Shown piece after piece: positions 46,879 through 54,587 of a stretch of DNA of 64,000 nucleotides. The position numbers and the translations under genes were made by a program. The DNA is from CAWAQA01 sp963784065 (GTDB lineage: Bacteria > Acidobacteriota > Vicinamibacteria > Vicinamibacterales > UBA2999). The stretch is from the NCBI GenBank assembly GCA_963784065.1, contig CAWAQA010000008.1, positions 62,001 through 126,000 of the forward strand, read 5' to 3'. Position 1 is the stretch's first letter; the number at the start of each line of letters is the position of its first letter. The notes under the pieces were generated by a model. It saw only the letters and a list, made by a program, of their open reading frames with translations, was not told where the DNA came from and did no database searches.

Positions 46879-48540
46879 CTAGCGCTCCGTATCCGCGATC
46901 CACTGCCGGAGCAGCTTCGCCACGCTTTCGGGTTCGTTGATCGTCACCGAGCTCACCCGGCGCGTCAGCACCGGCAGCCGGCGGGACTCGGCATACTGCG
47001 CCGTGATCGCGTTGAGCTCCTCGTCAATCTCGTTCTCGAGCTCCGCCACCGTTCTCGGGCCCTGGCCGGGAGCGGGCATCGCGAGCGCCGGCACCGCGGC
47101 CACGGCCGCTGCCAGCTCCTTGGCCGCCGGGCTCACGCCAGCTTTCCGCATCAGCGGGCGCACGAAGACGAAGAGCGCGATCACCCCGAGCAGCGCGACG
47201 ACGGCGATGCGGCTGCCCTCCCGGATCTGCGGGCTGTACTTCTCGAGCACGCTCGGCGGCACGCCCTGCTCGACAACCGGCTCGTCGAACGCGACGTTCT
47301 CGACCGTCAGGTGATCGCCGCGCTCGGTTTCGAGGCCGACGGCGGCGGCGACCAGCGCCTGAATCTTCTGCAGCTCTTCGGGCGTGCGTGGCTTCCGCAC
47401 GAGCTGCGTCGAGCCGTCCTGGTTCTGTTTCGTCGTCTGGTCGTCGTCGAGGATGACCGCGACGGAGAGGCGCGCGACGTCGCCCGGCGGCTGGAGGACG
47501 TGCCGCGTCGTCCGGCTCACTTCGAAGTTGGTCGTCTCGGAGCTGCGCGAGGAGTTCGGCCCGGCGGTCGCCTGCTGCGGCGGCGCGGGCGCGTCGGGGC
47601 TGACCGGCGCATTGCCGCGCGCGCCGGCGACGGTGGCGACGCCGTTGCCGCCGTTGGCCTGGTCGGCGCTCGCCTGGCGGCTGCGCACGACGGTGTTCGG
47701 ATCCCAGCTCTCCTGGGTTTCCTCGAGCGACTTCGGATCGAGCTTGATCGCGACGTTGACGCGGACGCGGTCGGGGCCGACGACCGGCTCGAGCAGCGCC
47801 ACGACGCGGGCGGACATCTCGCGCTCGAGCCGCTGCTGCCGCTCCATCTGCGCGGTGCCCATCGGGTCGCGCTCGTCGTCCTGCGGACGCGCGAGCGGAC
47901 GGCCGTAGCTGTCGAGGATGACCACGGCTTCCGGACGCAGTCCCTCGACGCTCGAGGCGACGAGGTTGCCGATGCCGTTGATCGTGGCGGCCGACGGCGG
48001 ACGCGTGCCGCGCAGCTTGAGGACCACCGATGCCTTCGCGGGCCGGGGCTCGCCGAAGAGCGTGTCCTTGCCCATGGCGATGTGCACGCGCGCGTGCGAG
48101 ACTTCGGTGATCGTGCCGATGGTGCGCGCGATCTCGCCTTCGAGCGCGCGGCGGTAGTTCACCTGCTCCAGGAACTGGGTGGCGCCGAACGCCGTCCGGT
48201 CGAAGATCTCGAAGCCGACGCGGCCGGAGGCAGGCAGGCTCTCCGCCGACAGCTCGAGGCGGAGCTCGTCAACCTGGTCCTGCGGCACACGGATGCCGCG
48301 GCCGCCTTCGTCGAGCTGATAGGGAATTTTCGCGTTCTTCAGACGCGTCACGACCTGCTGCGCCGATTCCGCGTCCATGTCCGAGAACAGGAGCACGTAA
48401 GTCGGCGCGTTCAACCACCACGCCGAGCCGGCGACGATGCTGACGACCAGCACAAAGGTGCCGGCCAGCGTCACCAGCTGGGTGGTGCTGAACGCTGAAA
48501 ACAGCGTACGGAGGCGCGAAAGCAATTGCTGCGGATCCAC
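46879..48540 (-). CDS. fliF: MS-ring protein FliF
   Basis: 553 residues, intact. Two membrane helices (LVTLAGTFVLVVSIVAGSAW near the start; IAVVALLGVIALFVFVRPLM near 450), YVLLFSDMDAESAQQVVTRL ring motif, and GYGRPLARPQDDE. It forms the base of the rod in the inner membrane. ends one base before fliG. Confidence 0.96.
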   Translation of the reverse strand: MDPQQLLSRLRTLFSAFSTTQLVTLAGTFVLVVSIVAGSAWWLNAPTYVLLFSDMDAESAQQVVTRLKNAKIPYQLDEGGRGIRVPQDQVDELRLELSAESLPASGRVGFEIFDRTAFGATQFLEQVNYRRALEGEIARTIGTITEVSHARVHIAMGKDTLFGEPRPAKASVVLKLRGTRPPSAATINGIGNLVASSVEGLRPEAVVILDSYGRPLARPQDDERDPMGTAQMERQQRLEREMSARVVALLEPVVGPDRVRVNVAIKLDPKSLEETQESWDPNTVVRSRQASADQANGGNGVATVAGARGNAPVSPDAPAPPQQATAGPNSSRSSETTNFEVSRTTRHVLQPPGDVARLSVAVILDDDQTTKQNQDGSTQLVRKPRTPEELQKIQALVAAAVGLETERGDHLTVENVAFDEPVVEQGVPPSVLEKYSPQIREGSRIAVVALLGVIALFVFVRPLMRKAGVSPAAKELAAAVAAVPALAMPAPGQGPRTVAELENEIDEELNAITAQYAESRRLPVLTRRVSSVTINEPESVAKLLRQWIADTER

Positions 48541-48600
48541 GATGTGCCGGCCTGTCTCCTGAGGAACCTGATTGAGTGGGCGCTGGACTGTGGCCGCCGG

Positions 48601-48906
48601 CTAGATAGGCATCCGCATGATGTCCTGGTAGGCCTGCACCAGCTTGTTTCGTATCTGGACCGTCAGCTGAAACGTCTGCTCGGCGCGCGTGATGGCCAGC
48701 ATCGCCTCGTGGACGTCCACCGACTTGTCGATCATCCCGTTGATCGCCGTGTTCGCCTCCGCGGCTGTCTCCTCCACGCCTTCGACGAGCTGCCCGAGCT
48801 TCTCGGCGAATGCGCCGGCATCGGCGCCGCCGGAGACCGCTGCCCGGGCGCCACGCGCGAGCGCGCTGCCGCCGCCGATTTTCGTGCCGAGGGTTTCGAT
48901 GGGCAC
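48601..48906 (-). CDS. fliE: Basal-body protein FliE
   Basis: 101 residues. FAEKLGQLVEGVEETAAEAN, KSVDVHEAMLAITRAEQTFQ LTVQIRNKLVQAYQDIMRM are the FliE hallmark. Links the MS ring to the rod. Confidence 0.93.
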   Translation of the reverse strand: MPIETLGTKIGGGSALARGARAAVSGGADAGAFAEKLGQLVEGVEETAAEANTAINGMIDKSVDVHEAMLAITRAEQTFQLTVQIRNKLVQAYQDIMRMPI

Positions 48907-48908
48907 GG

Positions 48909-49337
48909 TTATCTCCCGAGCTCCAGAGCCTTCGCGACCATGTCCTTGATCATCCCGATCGCGGCGAGGTTCGCCTGGTAGGCGCGCGCGGCGCCGAGCA
49001 TGTCCACCATCTCTTCGGAGGAGTCCACGTTCGGCAGCGAGACGAAGCCCTCGGCGTCGGCGTCGGGATGCGACGGCTCGTAGCGCCGCCGGAAGGGCGA
49101 CTGGTCCTCGACGATGCCGGCAACCTTGACGCCGGTCGCGCTGGCCTTGCCGAGGACGGCGTCGAAGCTGTCGACGGGATCGGCGGTCAGCATGATGTCG
49201 CGGCGGCGGTACGGCTGCCCGTTGGCGCTGCGCGTGGAATCGGCGTTGGCCATGTTCGAGACCGCGACCTCGATGCGGGTGCGTTCGACCGACAGGGCGC
49301 TGGCGCTGGCCGTGATGGCGGCACTGAGCGTCGACAT
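48909..49337 (-). CDS. flgC: Proximal rod protein FlgC
   Basis: 142 residues. ASALSVERTRIEVAVSNMAN ADSTRSANGQPYRRRDI and NVDSSEEMVDMLGAARAYQA NLAAIGMIKDM. Normal length, intact. Confidence 0.95.
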   Translation of the reverse strand: MSTLSAAITASASALSVERTRIEVAVSNMANADSTRSANGQPYRRRDIMLTADPVDSFDAVLGKASATGVKVAGIVEDQSPFRRRYEPSHPDADAEGFVSLPNVDSSEEMVDMLGAARAYQANLAAIGMIKDMVAKALELGR

Positions 49338-49339
49338 CG

Positions 49340-49732
49340 TTATTTGCCCTCGTTGATCGCGTAACGAATCAGACGGAACTTGGCGGCGAGCGCTGTCTGC
49401 GCGGCGGAGAAATCGCCCGCGGCCCTGCCCATCGTCAGCAGCTCGCGATCGAGCTGCACGTTGTTGCCGTCGCGGCGCGCGGGCAGCCCGTCGACTTCCT
49501 TCTCTCCGAGGTCCACTGAGGCAGCCGCGGTCGCCTGGCGCGCGCCTGGGAACGTGGCGTTGGCCGGCGCCAGCTTGCTCTTGAGAGCATCCGAGAACGT
49601 GACTTCCTTCGCCTTGTAGCCCGGCGTGTCGATGTTGGCGAGGTTGCCCGACGACGCGACCTGCTTGGCTACTGCGATGGTCATCTGCCGACGCAGCGCG
49701 TCGATCACGGACGAATCACTAATCTTGCTCAA
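49340..49732 (-). CDS. flgB: Proximal rod protein FlgB
   Basis: 130 residues if started at TTG 49732, favoured by a GGAGG six bases upstream; no ATG fits. DALRRQMTIAVAKQVASSGN LANIDTPGYKAKEVTFSDAL and QTALAAKFRLIRYAINE are typical. First gene of the flgBC-fliE block. Confidence 0.92.
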   Translation of the reverse strand: MSKISDSSVIDALRRQMTIAVAKQVASSGNLANIDTPGYKAKEVTFSDALKSKLAPANATFPGARQATAAASVDLGEKEVDGLPARRDGNNVQLDRELLTMGRAAGDFSAAQTALAAKFRLIRYAINEGK

Positions 49733-49798
49733 AGGGTGCCTCCAGCTGCCGCGCTCGATGCCGATTGATCGAGAGCGGCGGGACTGGTCCTCCACGTG

Positions 49799-49813
49799 GC
49801 AAGACGGATGCCC
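49799..49813 (-). promoter_or_regulatory. Candidate sigma-54 promoter of flgB operon
   Basis: Minus-strand GGGCATC-CGTC-TTGC keeps GG-N10-GC spacing and a perfect TTGC. Predicted start near 49787, 55 bases before the flgB start. The FlrC-like activator is 1 kb away. Confidence 0.55.
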
Positions 49814-49953
49814 GAGTGCGAAGCTCACATAATGCGAATGAATAGCTGAGAAGGCTGGGGGTCGAGGGTGTCGGCGATCCGATGCGCCGACATGCGAAGG
49901 TCGGTTCGTCGGCAGTGCGCGCTGAAAATCCGTGCAGCTGCCAGAGGTTCGAT

Positions 49954-49980
49954 GTGGGGCCGCCTGGAGGCGGCCCCCAC
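49954..49980. terminator. GC hairpin downstream of the response regulator gene
   Basis: GTGGGGCCGCC-TGGA-GGCGGCCCCCAC, a stem of about 11 bp with one bulge, 10 bases after the stop of the gene at 49991 on the minus strand. No T-tract. Confidence 0.5.
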
Positions 49981-49990
49981 GTCTCAGGTG

Positions 49991-50656
49991 TTACCGCGGC
50001 GTGATCGCCGCGCGCAGCAGTTCTTCCATCCGTGCGAGGCGATCTTCCATCGTGCCGACGCGATTGGCGATGTCCGGTGCAGCGGGCGCCGGCGCGGTCG
50101 GTTTGGCTGCAGGCGCCGCGGGGGCAGCGGGCGGCGCCGGCAGCACGGAGGAACGCAGTACGGTGGACGGCGGCGCGTACTTGGTCGGTGACGAGGGGGC
50201 TGCCGGGGCCGCACCGGTCTTGCCGGCGAGCCGTCGCCGCAGGTCGCGGTTCTCGCGCTCGAGCCCGATGCGATCCTTGATGCGCGCGAGCATCACGTCG
50301 AGCTGACCAAGCGAGAACGGTTTCGCCAGGTAGTCGTAGGCTCCCTCGCGAACCGCGCGCAGCGCGCTGTCCAGCGTCGCGTAGCCCGTGATCATGACGA
50401 CATAGCATTCACGGTTGACGGCCTTCGCGGATTTCAAGACCTCGAACCCGTCGGCGCCCGGCATGTTGATGTCGGTCAGGATGATCGCGAAGCGCGTCGG
50501 ATTGCGCTCGAGCGCCGTCATCGCCGCGCGACCGTCGGAGGCGACCGTCACAGCCAGGTTACGGCTGCGGCAGAACTGCTCCAGGATCTCTCGGGTTGAA
50601 AGCTCGTCGTCCACGAGAAGGACTTCGAGGGACTCTTCAGACGGCATCAGTGGCAT
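49991..50656 (-). CDS. Response regulator, receiver plus Ala/Pro linker and coiled coil
   Basis: 221 residues. Receiver domain intact: VLLVDDELSTREILEQF, phosphoacceptor Asp in IILTDINMPGADGFEVL, switch Thr in VVMITGYAT, Lys in LAKPFSL. After about residue 140 comes an Ala/Pro-rich linker and a final heptad-like helix (GTMEDRLARMEELLRAAI). No DNA-binding or enzymatic output domain. It is divergent from the sigma-54 activator and upstream of flgB, so it may signal to the flagellum by protein contact. Confidence 0.8.
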   Translation of the reverse strand: MPLMPSEESLEVLLVDDELSTREILEQFCRSRNLAVTVASDGRAAMTALERNPTRFAIILTDINMPGADGFEVLKSAKAVNRECYVVMITGYATLDSALRAVREGAYDYLAKPFSLGQLDVMLARIKDRIGLERENRDLRRRLAGKTGAAPAAPSSPTKYAPPSTVLRSSVLPAPPAAPAAPAAKPTAPAPAAPDIANRVGTMEDRLARMEELLRAAITPR

Positions 50657-50796
50657 AGGCTTTGCGGACAGCTCAGCTCGCTATCGTCCGTAAGAGATTA
50701 ATCGTCACAAAAACCAAGAACTTTAATTGGATAGCGCTAAAGATCAGCCTTCGCGGTGTCGATAGTCCGGCACGTGGACGGTACGCCGACAAGACC
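50657..50796. promoter_or_regulatory. AT-rich divergent promoter region
   Basis: 140 bases between two divergent regulator genes, including an AT-rich stretch at about 50700-50745 that stands out from the GC-rich surroundings. Promoters for both directions probably lie here, but I cannot fix their boxes. Confidence 0.4.
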
Positions 50797-52191
50797 ATGA
50801 CTCAAAACCGACAGCCCTCTGTTCTCGTCGTTGAAGACGACGTCGATCTGCGACGGACGGTCAGCGAGTCGCTTGAAGCCGCCGGCTTTGCCGCGGCGCA
50901 GTCGCCCGACGCGATGGATGCGATCGAGCGCCTCAAGGCCTTCGCCTACGACGGCATCGTCATCGACCTGCACCTGCCCGACGCGAGCGGCATGGAGGTG
51001 CTCGACGAGGCGATCACGCGCTACCCCGAAATCCGGGCGGTCGTAGTGACCGGCTTCGGCGGCGTGTCGGAAGCCGTCACGGCGATGAAGCGCGGCGCCA
51101 TCGACTTCCTCATCAAACCGTTCCAGCTGCAGCTGCTGGCGCGCGTGCTCCAGGCCTCGATCGACCAGCAGCGCCTGCGCGAAGAGAACGCCGAGCTGCG
51201 CGCCCAGCTGCGCGACCGCTTCCGCTTTGACAACATCATCGGCCGCGACAGCACCATGCAACAGCTCTTCTCCACGCTGGAGCTGATTGCACCCATGAAC
51301 AGTACCGTGCTGATCCATGGCGAAACGGGCACCGGTAAGGAGCTGATCGCGCGGACAATCCACCATCACTCGCCGCGCGCCGACCAGAAGTTCGTGGCCT
51401 TCAACTCGGCCGCGATTCCCGAGGGGCTGGCGGAAGCCGAGCTGTTCGGGCACGTGAAAGGCGCCTTCACCGGCGCGATCAACGCCCGCGTCGGCCGCTT
51501 CGAGCTGGCGCACCGCGGCACCCTCTTCATCGACGAAGTCGCGTCGATGTCGATGCCGCTGCAGGCGAAGCTGCTGCGCGCGCTGCAGGAGCGCGAGGTC
51601 GAGCGCGTCGGCGATTCCAAGCCGCTGAAGCTCGACATCCGCATCGTCGCCGCCACCAACACCGACCTGCGGCAGCTCGTCAAGGAAGGCTCGTTCCGCG
51701 AGGACCTGTTCTACCGGTTGAACGTGATCCCCGTGCGGCTGCCGCCGCTGCGGGCGCGCCGCGAGGACGTCCCGCTGCTGGCGCAGCACTTCATCAAGAA
51801 GTCCTGCCAGGACAACGGCGTGGCGGTGAAGCCGATTACGCAGGAGGCGCTCCGGGTGATGATGGCCTACGACTGGCCGGGCAACATCCGCCAGTTCGAG
51901 AACGCCATCGAGCACGCCGTCGCAATGAGCCTGACGGGGAACGAAATCGGTCCCGACGCGCTGCCTGAGGAAGTCCGGACGCGTTCGGGCCCGGCCGTGG
52001 TGCCGACGGTGTCGATTCCGGACGAAGGGATCAACTTCACGTCCGTCGTCTCACAGCTCGAGCGGGAGCTGATCCTCCGCTGCCTCGAGAAGACTGGCGG
52101 CAACAAGCGCCAGGCTGCGCGCCTGTTGAACTTGAGCCGCACGACGTTCATCGACAAGCTCCAGCGCCTGAACGTCGAAGACGTCGCCTAG
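50797..52191 (+). CDS. Sigma-54-dependent response regulator, FlrC/NtrC type
   Basis: 464 residues. Receiver (VLVVEDDVDLRRTVSESL, Asp in GIVIDLHLPDASGMEVL), AAA+ domain with GETGTGKELIARTIH (Walker A), the sigma-54 contact GAFTGA, GTLFIDEVASMSMPLQAKLL (Walker B), and a Fis-type helix-turn-helix (NKRQAARLLNLSRTTFIDKL). Located next to flgB with a kinase following, it is the probable FlrC/FleR equivalent that activates class II/III flagellar genes at -24/-12 promoters. Confidence 0.93.
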   Translation: MTQNRQPSVLVVEDDVDLRRTVSESLEAAGFAAAQSPDAMDAIERLKAFAYDGIVIDLHLPDASGMEVLDEAITRYPEIRAVVVTGFGGVSEAVTAMKRGAIDFLIKPFQLQLLARVLQASIDQQRLREENAELRAQLRDRFRFDNIIGRDSTMQQLFSTLELIAPMNSTVLIHGETGTGKELIARTIHHHSPRADQKFVAFNSAAIPEGLAEAELFGHVKGAFTGAINARVGRFELAHRGTLFIDEVASMSMPLQAKLLRALQEREVERVGDSKPLKLDIRIVAATNTDLRQLVKEGSFREDLFYRLNVIPVRLPPLRARREDVPLLAQHFIKKSCQDNGVAVKPITQEALRVMMAYDWPGNIRQFENAIEHAVAMSLTGNEIGPDALPEEVRTRSGPAVVPTVSIPDEGINFTSVVSQLERELILRCLEKTGGNKRQAARLLNLSRTTFIDKLQRLNVEDVA

Positions 52192-52240
52192 CAGCCGGCA
52201 GTTGACAGGGCGCTGGCAGATCCTGGAAGCCACTTCACAC

Positions 52241-52260
52241 AGCCGGCTTCGCTGCCGGCT
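52241..52260. terminator. Bidirectional hairpin between convergent genes
   Basis: AGCCGGC-TTCGCT-GCCGGCT in the 81-base gap between the sigma-54 regulator and the histidine kinase, which converge here. Related GCTGCCGGCT copies lie alongside. Confidence 0.5.
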
Positions 52261-52272
52261 GCCCGCTGCCGG

Positions 52273-52989
52273 CTAATCCGTCGCTTGCGGCAGCCGCATG
52301 ACGAACGTCGCGCCCGTGGGCCGATCGTCCAGCGTCAGCGTGCCGCCGTGTTCGGCGGCGATCGCACGTGCCGCCCACAGTCCGAGCCCGGCTCCCTCCC
52401 ACGGGTCGCGCGTGGATACGAACGCGTCGAAAGCGCGATCCTTCGTGTCCGCGGGCACGCCGGGGCCCTGGTCCACCACGCGCACCATCACCCACCCGTC
52501 GGCTGCGTCCAGCTCGACGACGATCTCCCCCTTCGAGGGCGCACTCGCCAGCTCCGCATTCACGAGCAGGTTCAAGATCGCCTGCTGGAGCTGCGACCGG
52601 TTGCCGATGACGTGGAAGCGGAGATGCTCGGGAGCCACGAGCTTCGAGGTGAGGCTGGCGCGCTTGATTGAAAATGCGCGCAGTCCCAGGGAGTGCTCGG
52701 CAACTTCGCGCAGGTTCACTCGAAGCCGATCCGCGACCGACGCGCGGGTAAACACAAGCACATCGGCCAGCACGTGCGCCGCCCGGGCGCTCTGCTTGCT
52801 CAACCGCTCGAGCGCCGGATTCATCGAGGCGGGCACGTCCGGCCGCGTCTGTAACAGCTCGACGGTCCCGGAGATGACCTGGAGGGCGTTGTTGACCTCG
52901 TGAATCACGCCGGAGAGCAGGCGCGCCGTCGTCGCCGAGCGGTTCAGCGCGACCAGGACGTCGCGTACTGGCTGGTTTGAATCCTCCAC
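52273..52989 (-). CDS. Soluble histidine kinase, FlrB/FleS-like
   Basis: 238 residues from GTG 52989. No sensor or membrane segment: it starts almost at the H box (LLSGVIHEVNNALQVISGTV, phosphorylated His), followed by the N box (QAILNLLVNAELA), VRVVDQGPGVPAD and GAGLGLWAARAIAAEHGGTL (G boxes). Cytosolic kinases of this layout (FlrB, FleS) pair with the adjacent FlrC-type regulator, although here it is encoded convergent to it. Confidence 0.82.
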   Translation of the reverse strand: MEDSNQPVRDVLVALNRSATTARLLSGVIHEVNNALQVISGTVELLQTRPDVPASMNPALERLSKQSARAAHVLADVLVFTRASVADRLRVNLREVAEHSLGLRAFSIKRASLTSKLVAPEHLRFHVIGNRSQLQQAILNLLVNAELASAPSKGEIVVELDAADGWVMVRVVDQGPGVPADTKDRAFDAFVSTRDPWEGAGLGLWAARAIAAEHGGTLTLDDRPTGATFVMRLPQATD

Positions 52990-53343
52990 CTGTAAACCTT
53001 CCTCCTGTGATGCCGATTCCGGGGATGGCTCCTCTCCGTCGAGCCGGGCGCCGGTGGTGTGTCTTCTAGATTATGACCGGGGGCACCCCGTCGTGGCGGC
53101 TCGCAAACCGAGCCCGGAGGCCCGCCGTCGCTCGCACTGAATCAGGCCGGAGGTCCCAGTGGAGTGTCCTTGTGATTTCTCCTGCGGGCCGCCCGTTGGT
53201 TGGCCCGCGAGATCGCGGTCGAAAGACTGTCGTGGGGCACTACAGGTTCGGTTGATACGGTCCACTAGTATGCGTCTTCCCGGAGGGGCGCACGAATGGA
53301 CGCCCAATTCCGACTGGACGAACGAACCCAGGTGAACGCCCGT
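52990..53343. other. Divergent intergenic region, 354 bp
   Basis: No gene seen. On the minus strand CATAAT at 53071-53076 could be a -10 element for the kinase; on the plus strand TAGTAT at about 53268 could serve the CheY-like gene. Neither has a convincing -35 box. A hairpin-like CCGGGGGCACCCCG lies near 53080. Confidence 0.35.
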
Positions 53344-53944
53344 ATGCGCTTTCTGATCATCGACGACTCGGTCACGATGCGGCGAATCATCGCCAATATT
53401 CTCGCTCGGCTCGGCTATCCCGACGTCGTCCATGCCGCCAACGGGCGCGAGGCGCTCGACCGCCTGGCGGCCGAGACCGTGGACGCCGTGATCACCGACT
53501 GGTACATGCCCGAAATGAACGGCCTCGATTTCGTGAAGACACTCCGAAACACGCCGGCGACCAGCCACATTCCGATCGTGATCGTGACAGCGAACGCCGC
53601 CAGCGACGACATTCAGCACGCGCTGGAGCTTGGCGTCAAGGGCTACATTCTGAAGCCGTTTACCGTTGAGACGATGAAGGACAAGATCGACACGCTGATC
53701 GCGCAGATGGCGACGGCGTCGCCCGCCGCCGATCACGAGCCGGCGCCCGCGCCGGCCGGAGCCGAGACGTCCCTCCCCACGGTGGAGGGTGAGACAGGTC
53801 CCGAGCCGGAGCTGGCCGTCGAGGCCGCTGCCGGTTGCCGAATCAGAGCCGGCGATCGAGTCCGAGTCCGATTTCGACGCGCCCGCCGACCTCATCGCGG
53901 CACCCGCCAACGAAGCCGAGGCGGAACCAAGCGTTGTCGCGTGA
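53344..53944 (+). CDS. CheY-like response regulator with long acidic tail (one frame break in tail)
   Basis: About 199 residues. MRFLIIDDSVTMRRIIANIL, Asp in VITDWYMPEMNGLDFV, Thr in PIVIVTAN and Lys in YILKPFTVETM make a complete CheY receiver of about 120 residues. A Pro/Ala/Glu-rich tail follows; a +1 break near 53830 joins it to AVAESEPAIESESDFDAPAD and a stop at 53944, otherwise a basic random extension would result. It may be the CheY that binds FliM. No other chemotaxis gene is in the window. Confidence 0.8.
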
Positions 53945-53969
53945 AGCAGGACCCGGGGTCGGGAGCGCG

Positions 53970-54155
53970 TCAATTCAACGCTGGCGGAAGGGTCGCCTCA
54001 TCAGTCGCGGACGACTCGTGGGCCGGCCAGACTTCATGACAATCCTCGCAACGGGCCCAGATGTAGGGCCAGAGCTGTTCCGGGGGCCCTGCCAGCTTCA
54101 CATTGGCTGAGTGGCACTGCGGGCAGGGCCAGAGAATCGGGGATTTCGGCGACAT
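53970..54155 (-). CDS. Small zinc-ribbon protein
   Basis: 61 residues from ATG 54155. Two CxxC knuckles, WPCPQCHSANVKL and ARCEDCHEVW, spaced about 25 residues apart form a zinc ribbon; the last 15 residues are disordered. Unknown function. It converges on the CheY-like gene 25 bases away. Confidence 0.6.
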   Translation of the reverse strand: MSPKSPILWPCPQCHSANVKLAGPPEQLWPYIWARCEDCHEVWPAHESSATDEATLPPALN

Positions 54156-54268
54156 TGTCAGACGCGAGGCGCTCACGACGCGGGAGTATAACCCCTGTCG
54201 AGCCGGCGCACTAGATGAATGTATGGTCGTTTATATGACTTTATATACTTTTAATGTCAGCTCATCAT

Positions 54269-54304
54269 GGTCGGAAATCCGGCTCAGGCGGTCGGAAATC
54301 CGAC
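54269..54304. promoter_or_regulatory. Tandem palindromic operators
   Basis: GGTCGGAAATCCGGC at 54269-54283 and GGTCGGAAATCCGAC at 54290-54304, the second containing a perfect palindrome GTCGGA-AA-TCCGAC. Their start-to-start distance is 21 bases, two helical turns, typical of two dimers bound side by side. Confidence 0.6.
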
Positions 54305-54455
54305 AGCCGGCTAACTCGGCCGTTTTCGTTAAAAAGTGGGGCAATCCAGCAAAAATTGTATGGCCGGGGTGGCCGGTCCGCCGTCCCCACCGGACTTGAT
54401 GGTCGGTAGAGCGACACATCAGGACGCTGTCCCGTCAAAACCCTAAGGATTTTGC

Positions 54456-54470
54456 TGGCGTCCGCTTTGC
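54456..54470 (+). promoter_or_regulatory. Possible sigma-54 promoter of the hybrid kinase
   Basis: TGGCGTC-CGCT-TTGC with GG-N10-GC spacing, 118 bases upstream of the ATG at 54588. Weaker -24 match than the others. Confidence 0.35.
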
Positions 54471-54587
54471 CCTTGTAGAGGTTGCAATGTTCACAATCCG
54501 TGTGTCGAGTTTCATCCTGACCCTCAGCGCCCCGTTCGGCGTGAGCGCGTCGGTGTGCGCCGACAACGGTTCCGGGGTGGGCCGCTG

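Larger units (their letters stand above)
54156..54587. other. AT-rich regulatory region, 432 bp
   Basis: Markedly less GC-rich than the surroundings, with TTTATATGACTTTATATACT at about 54232-54251. It holds two 14-15 bp palindromes 21 bases apart (54269-54304) and a sigma-54-like site (54456-54470). No gene is seen. It probably contains promoters for the zinc-ribbon gene to the left and the hybrid kinase to the right. Confidence 0.5.

Noticed and set aside
50775..50795. Sigma-54 promoter before the FlrC-like gene (CCGGCACGTGGACGGTACG)
   Set aside because: GC is absent at the required ten-base distance from GG.
8150..53944. True pseudogene decay of the flagellar cluster
   Set aside because: No nonsense mutations or missing motifs besides single +1 breaks, and adjacent genes such as fliF, fliG, flhA and fliI are intact; sequence error is more likely.
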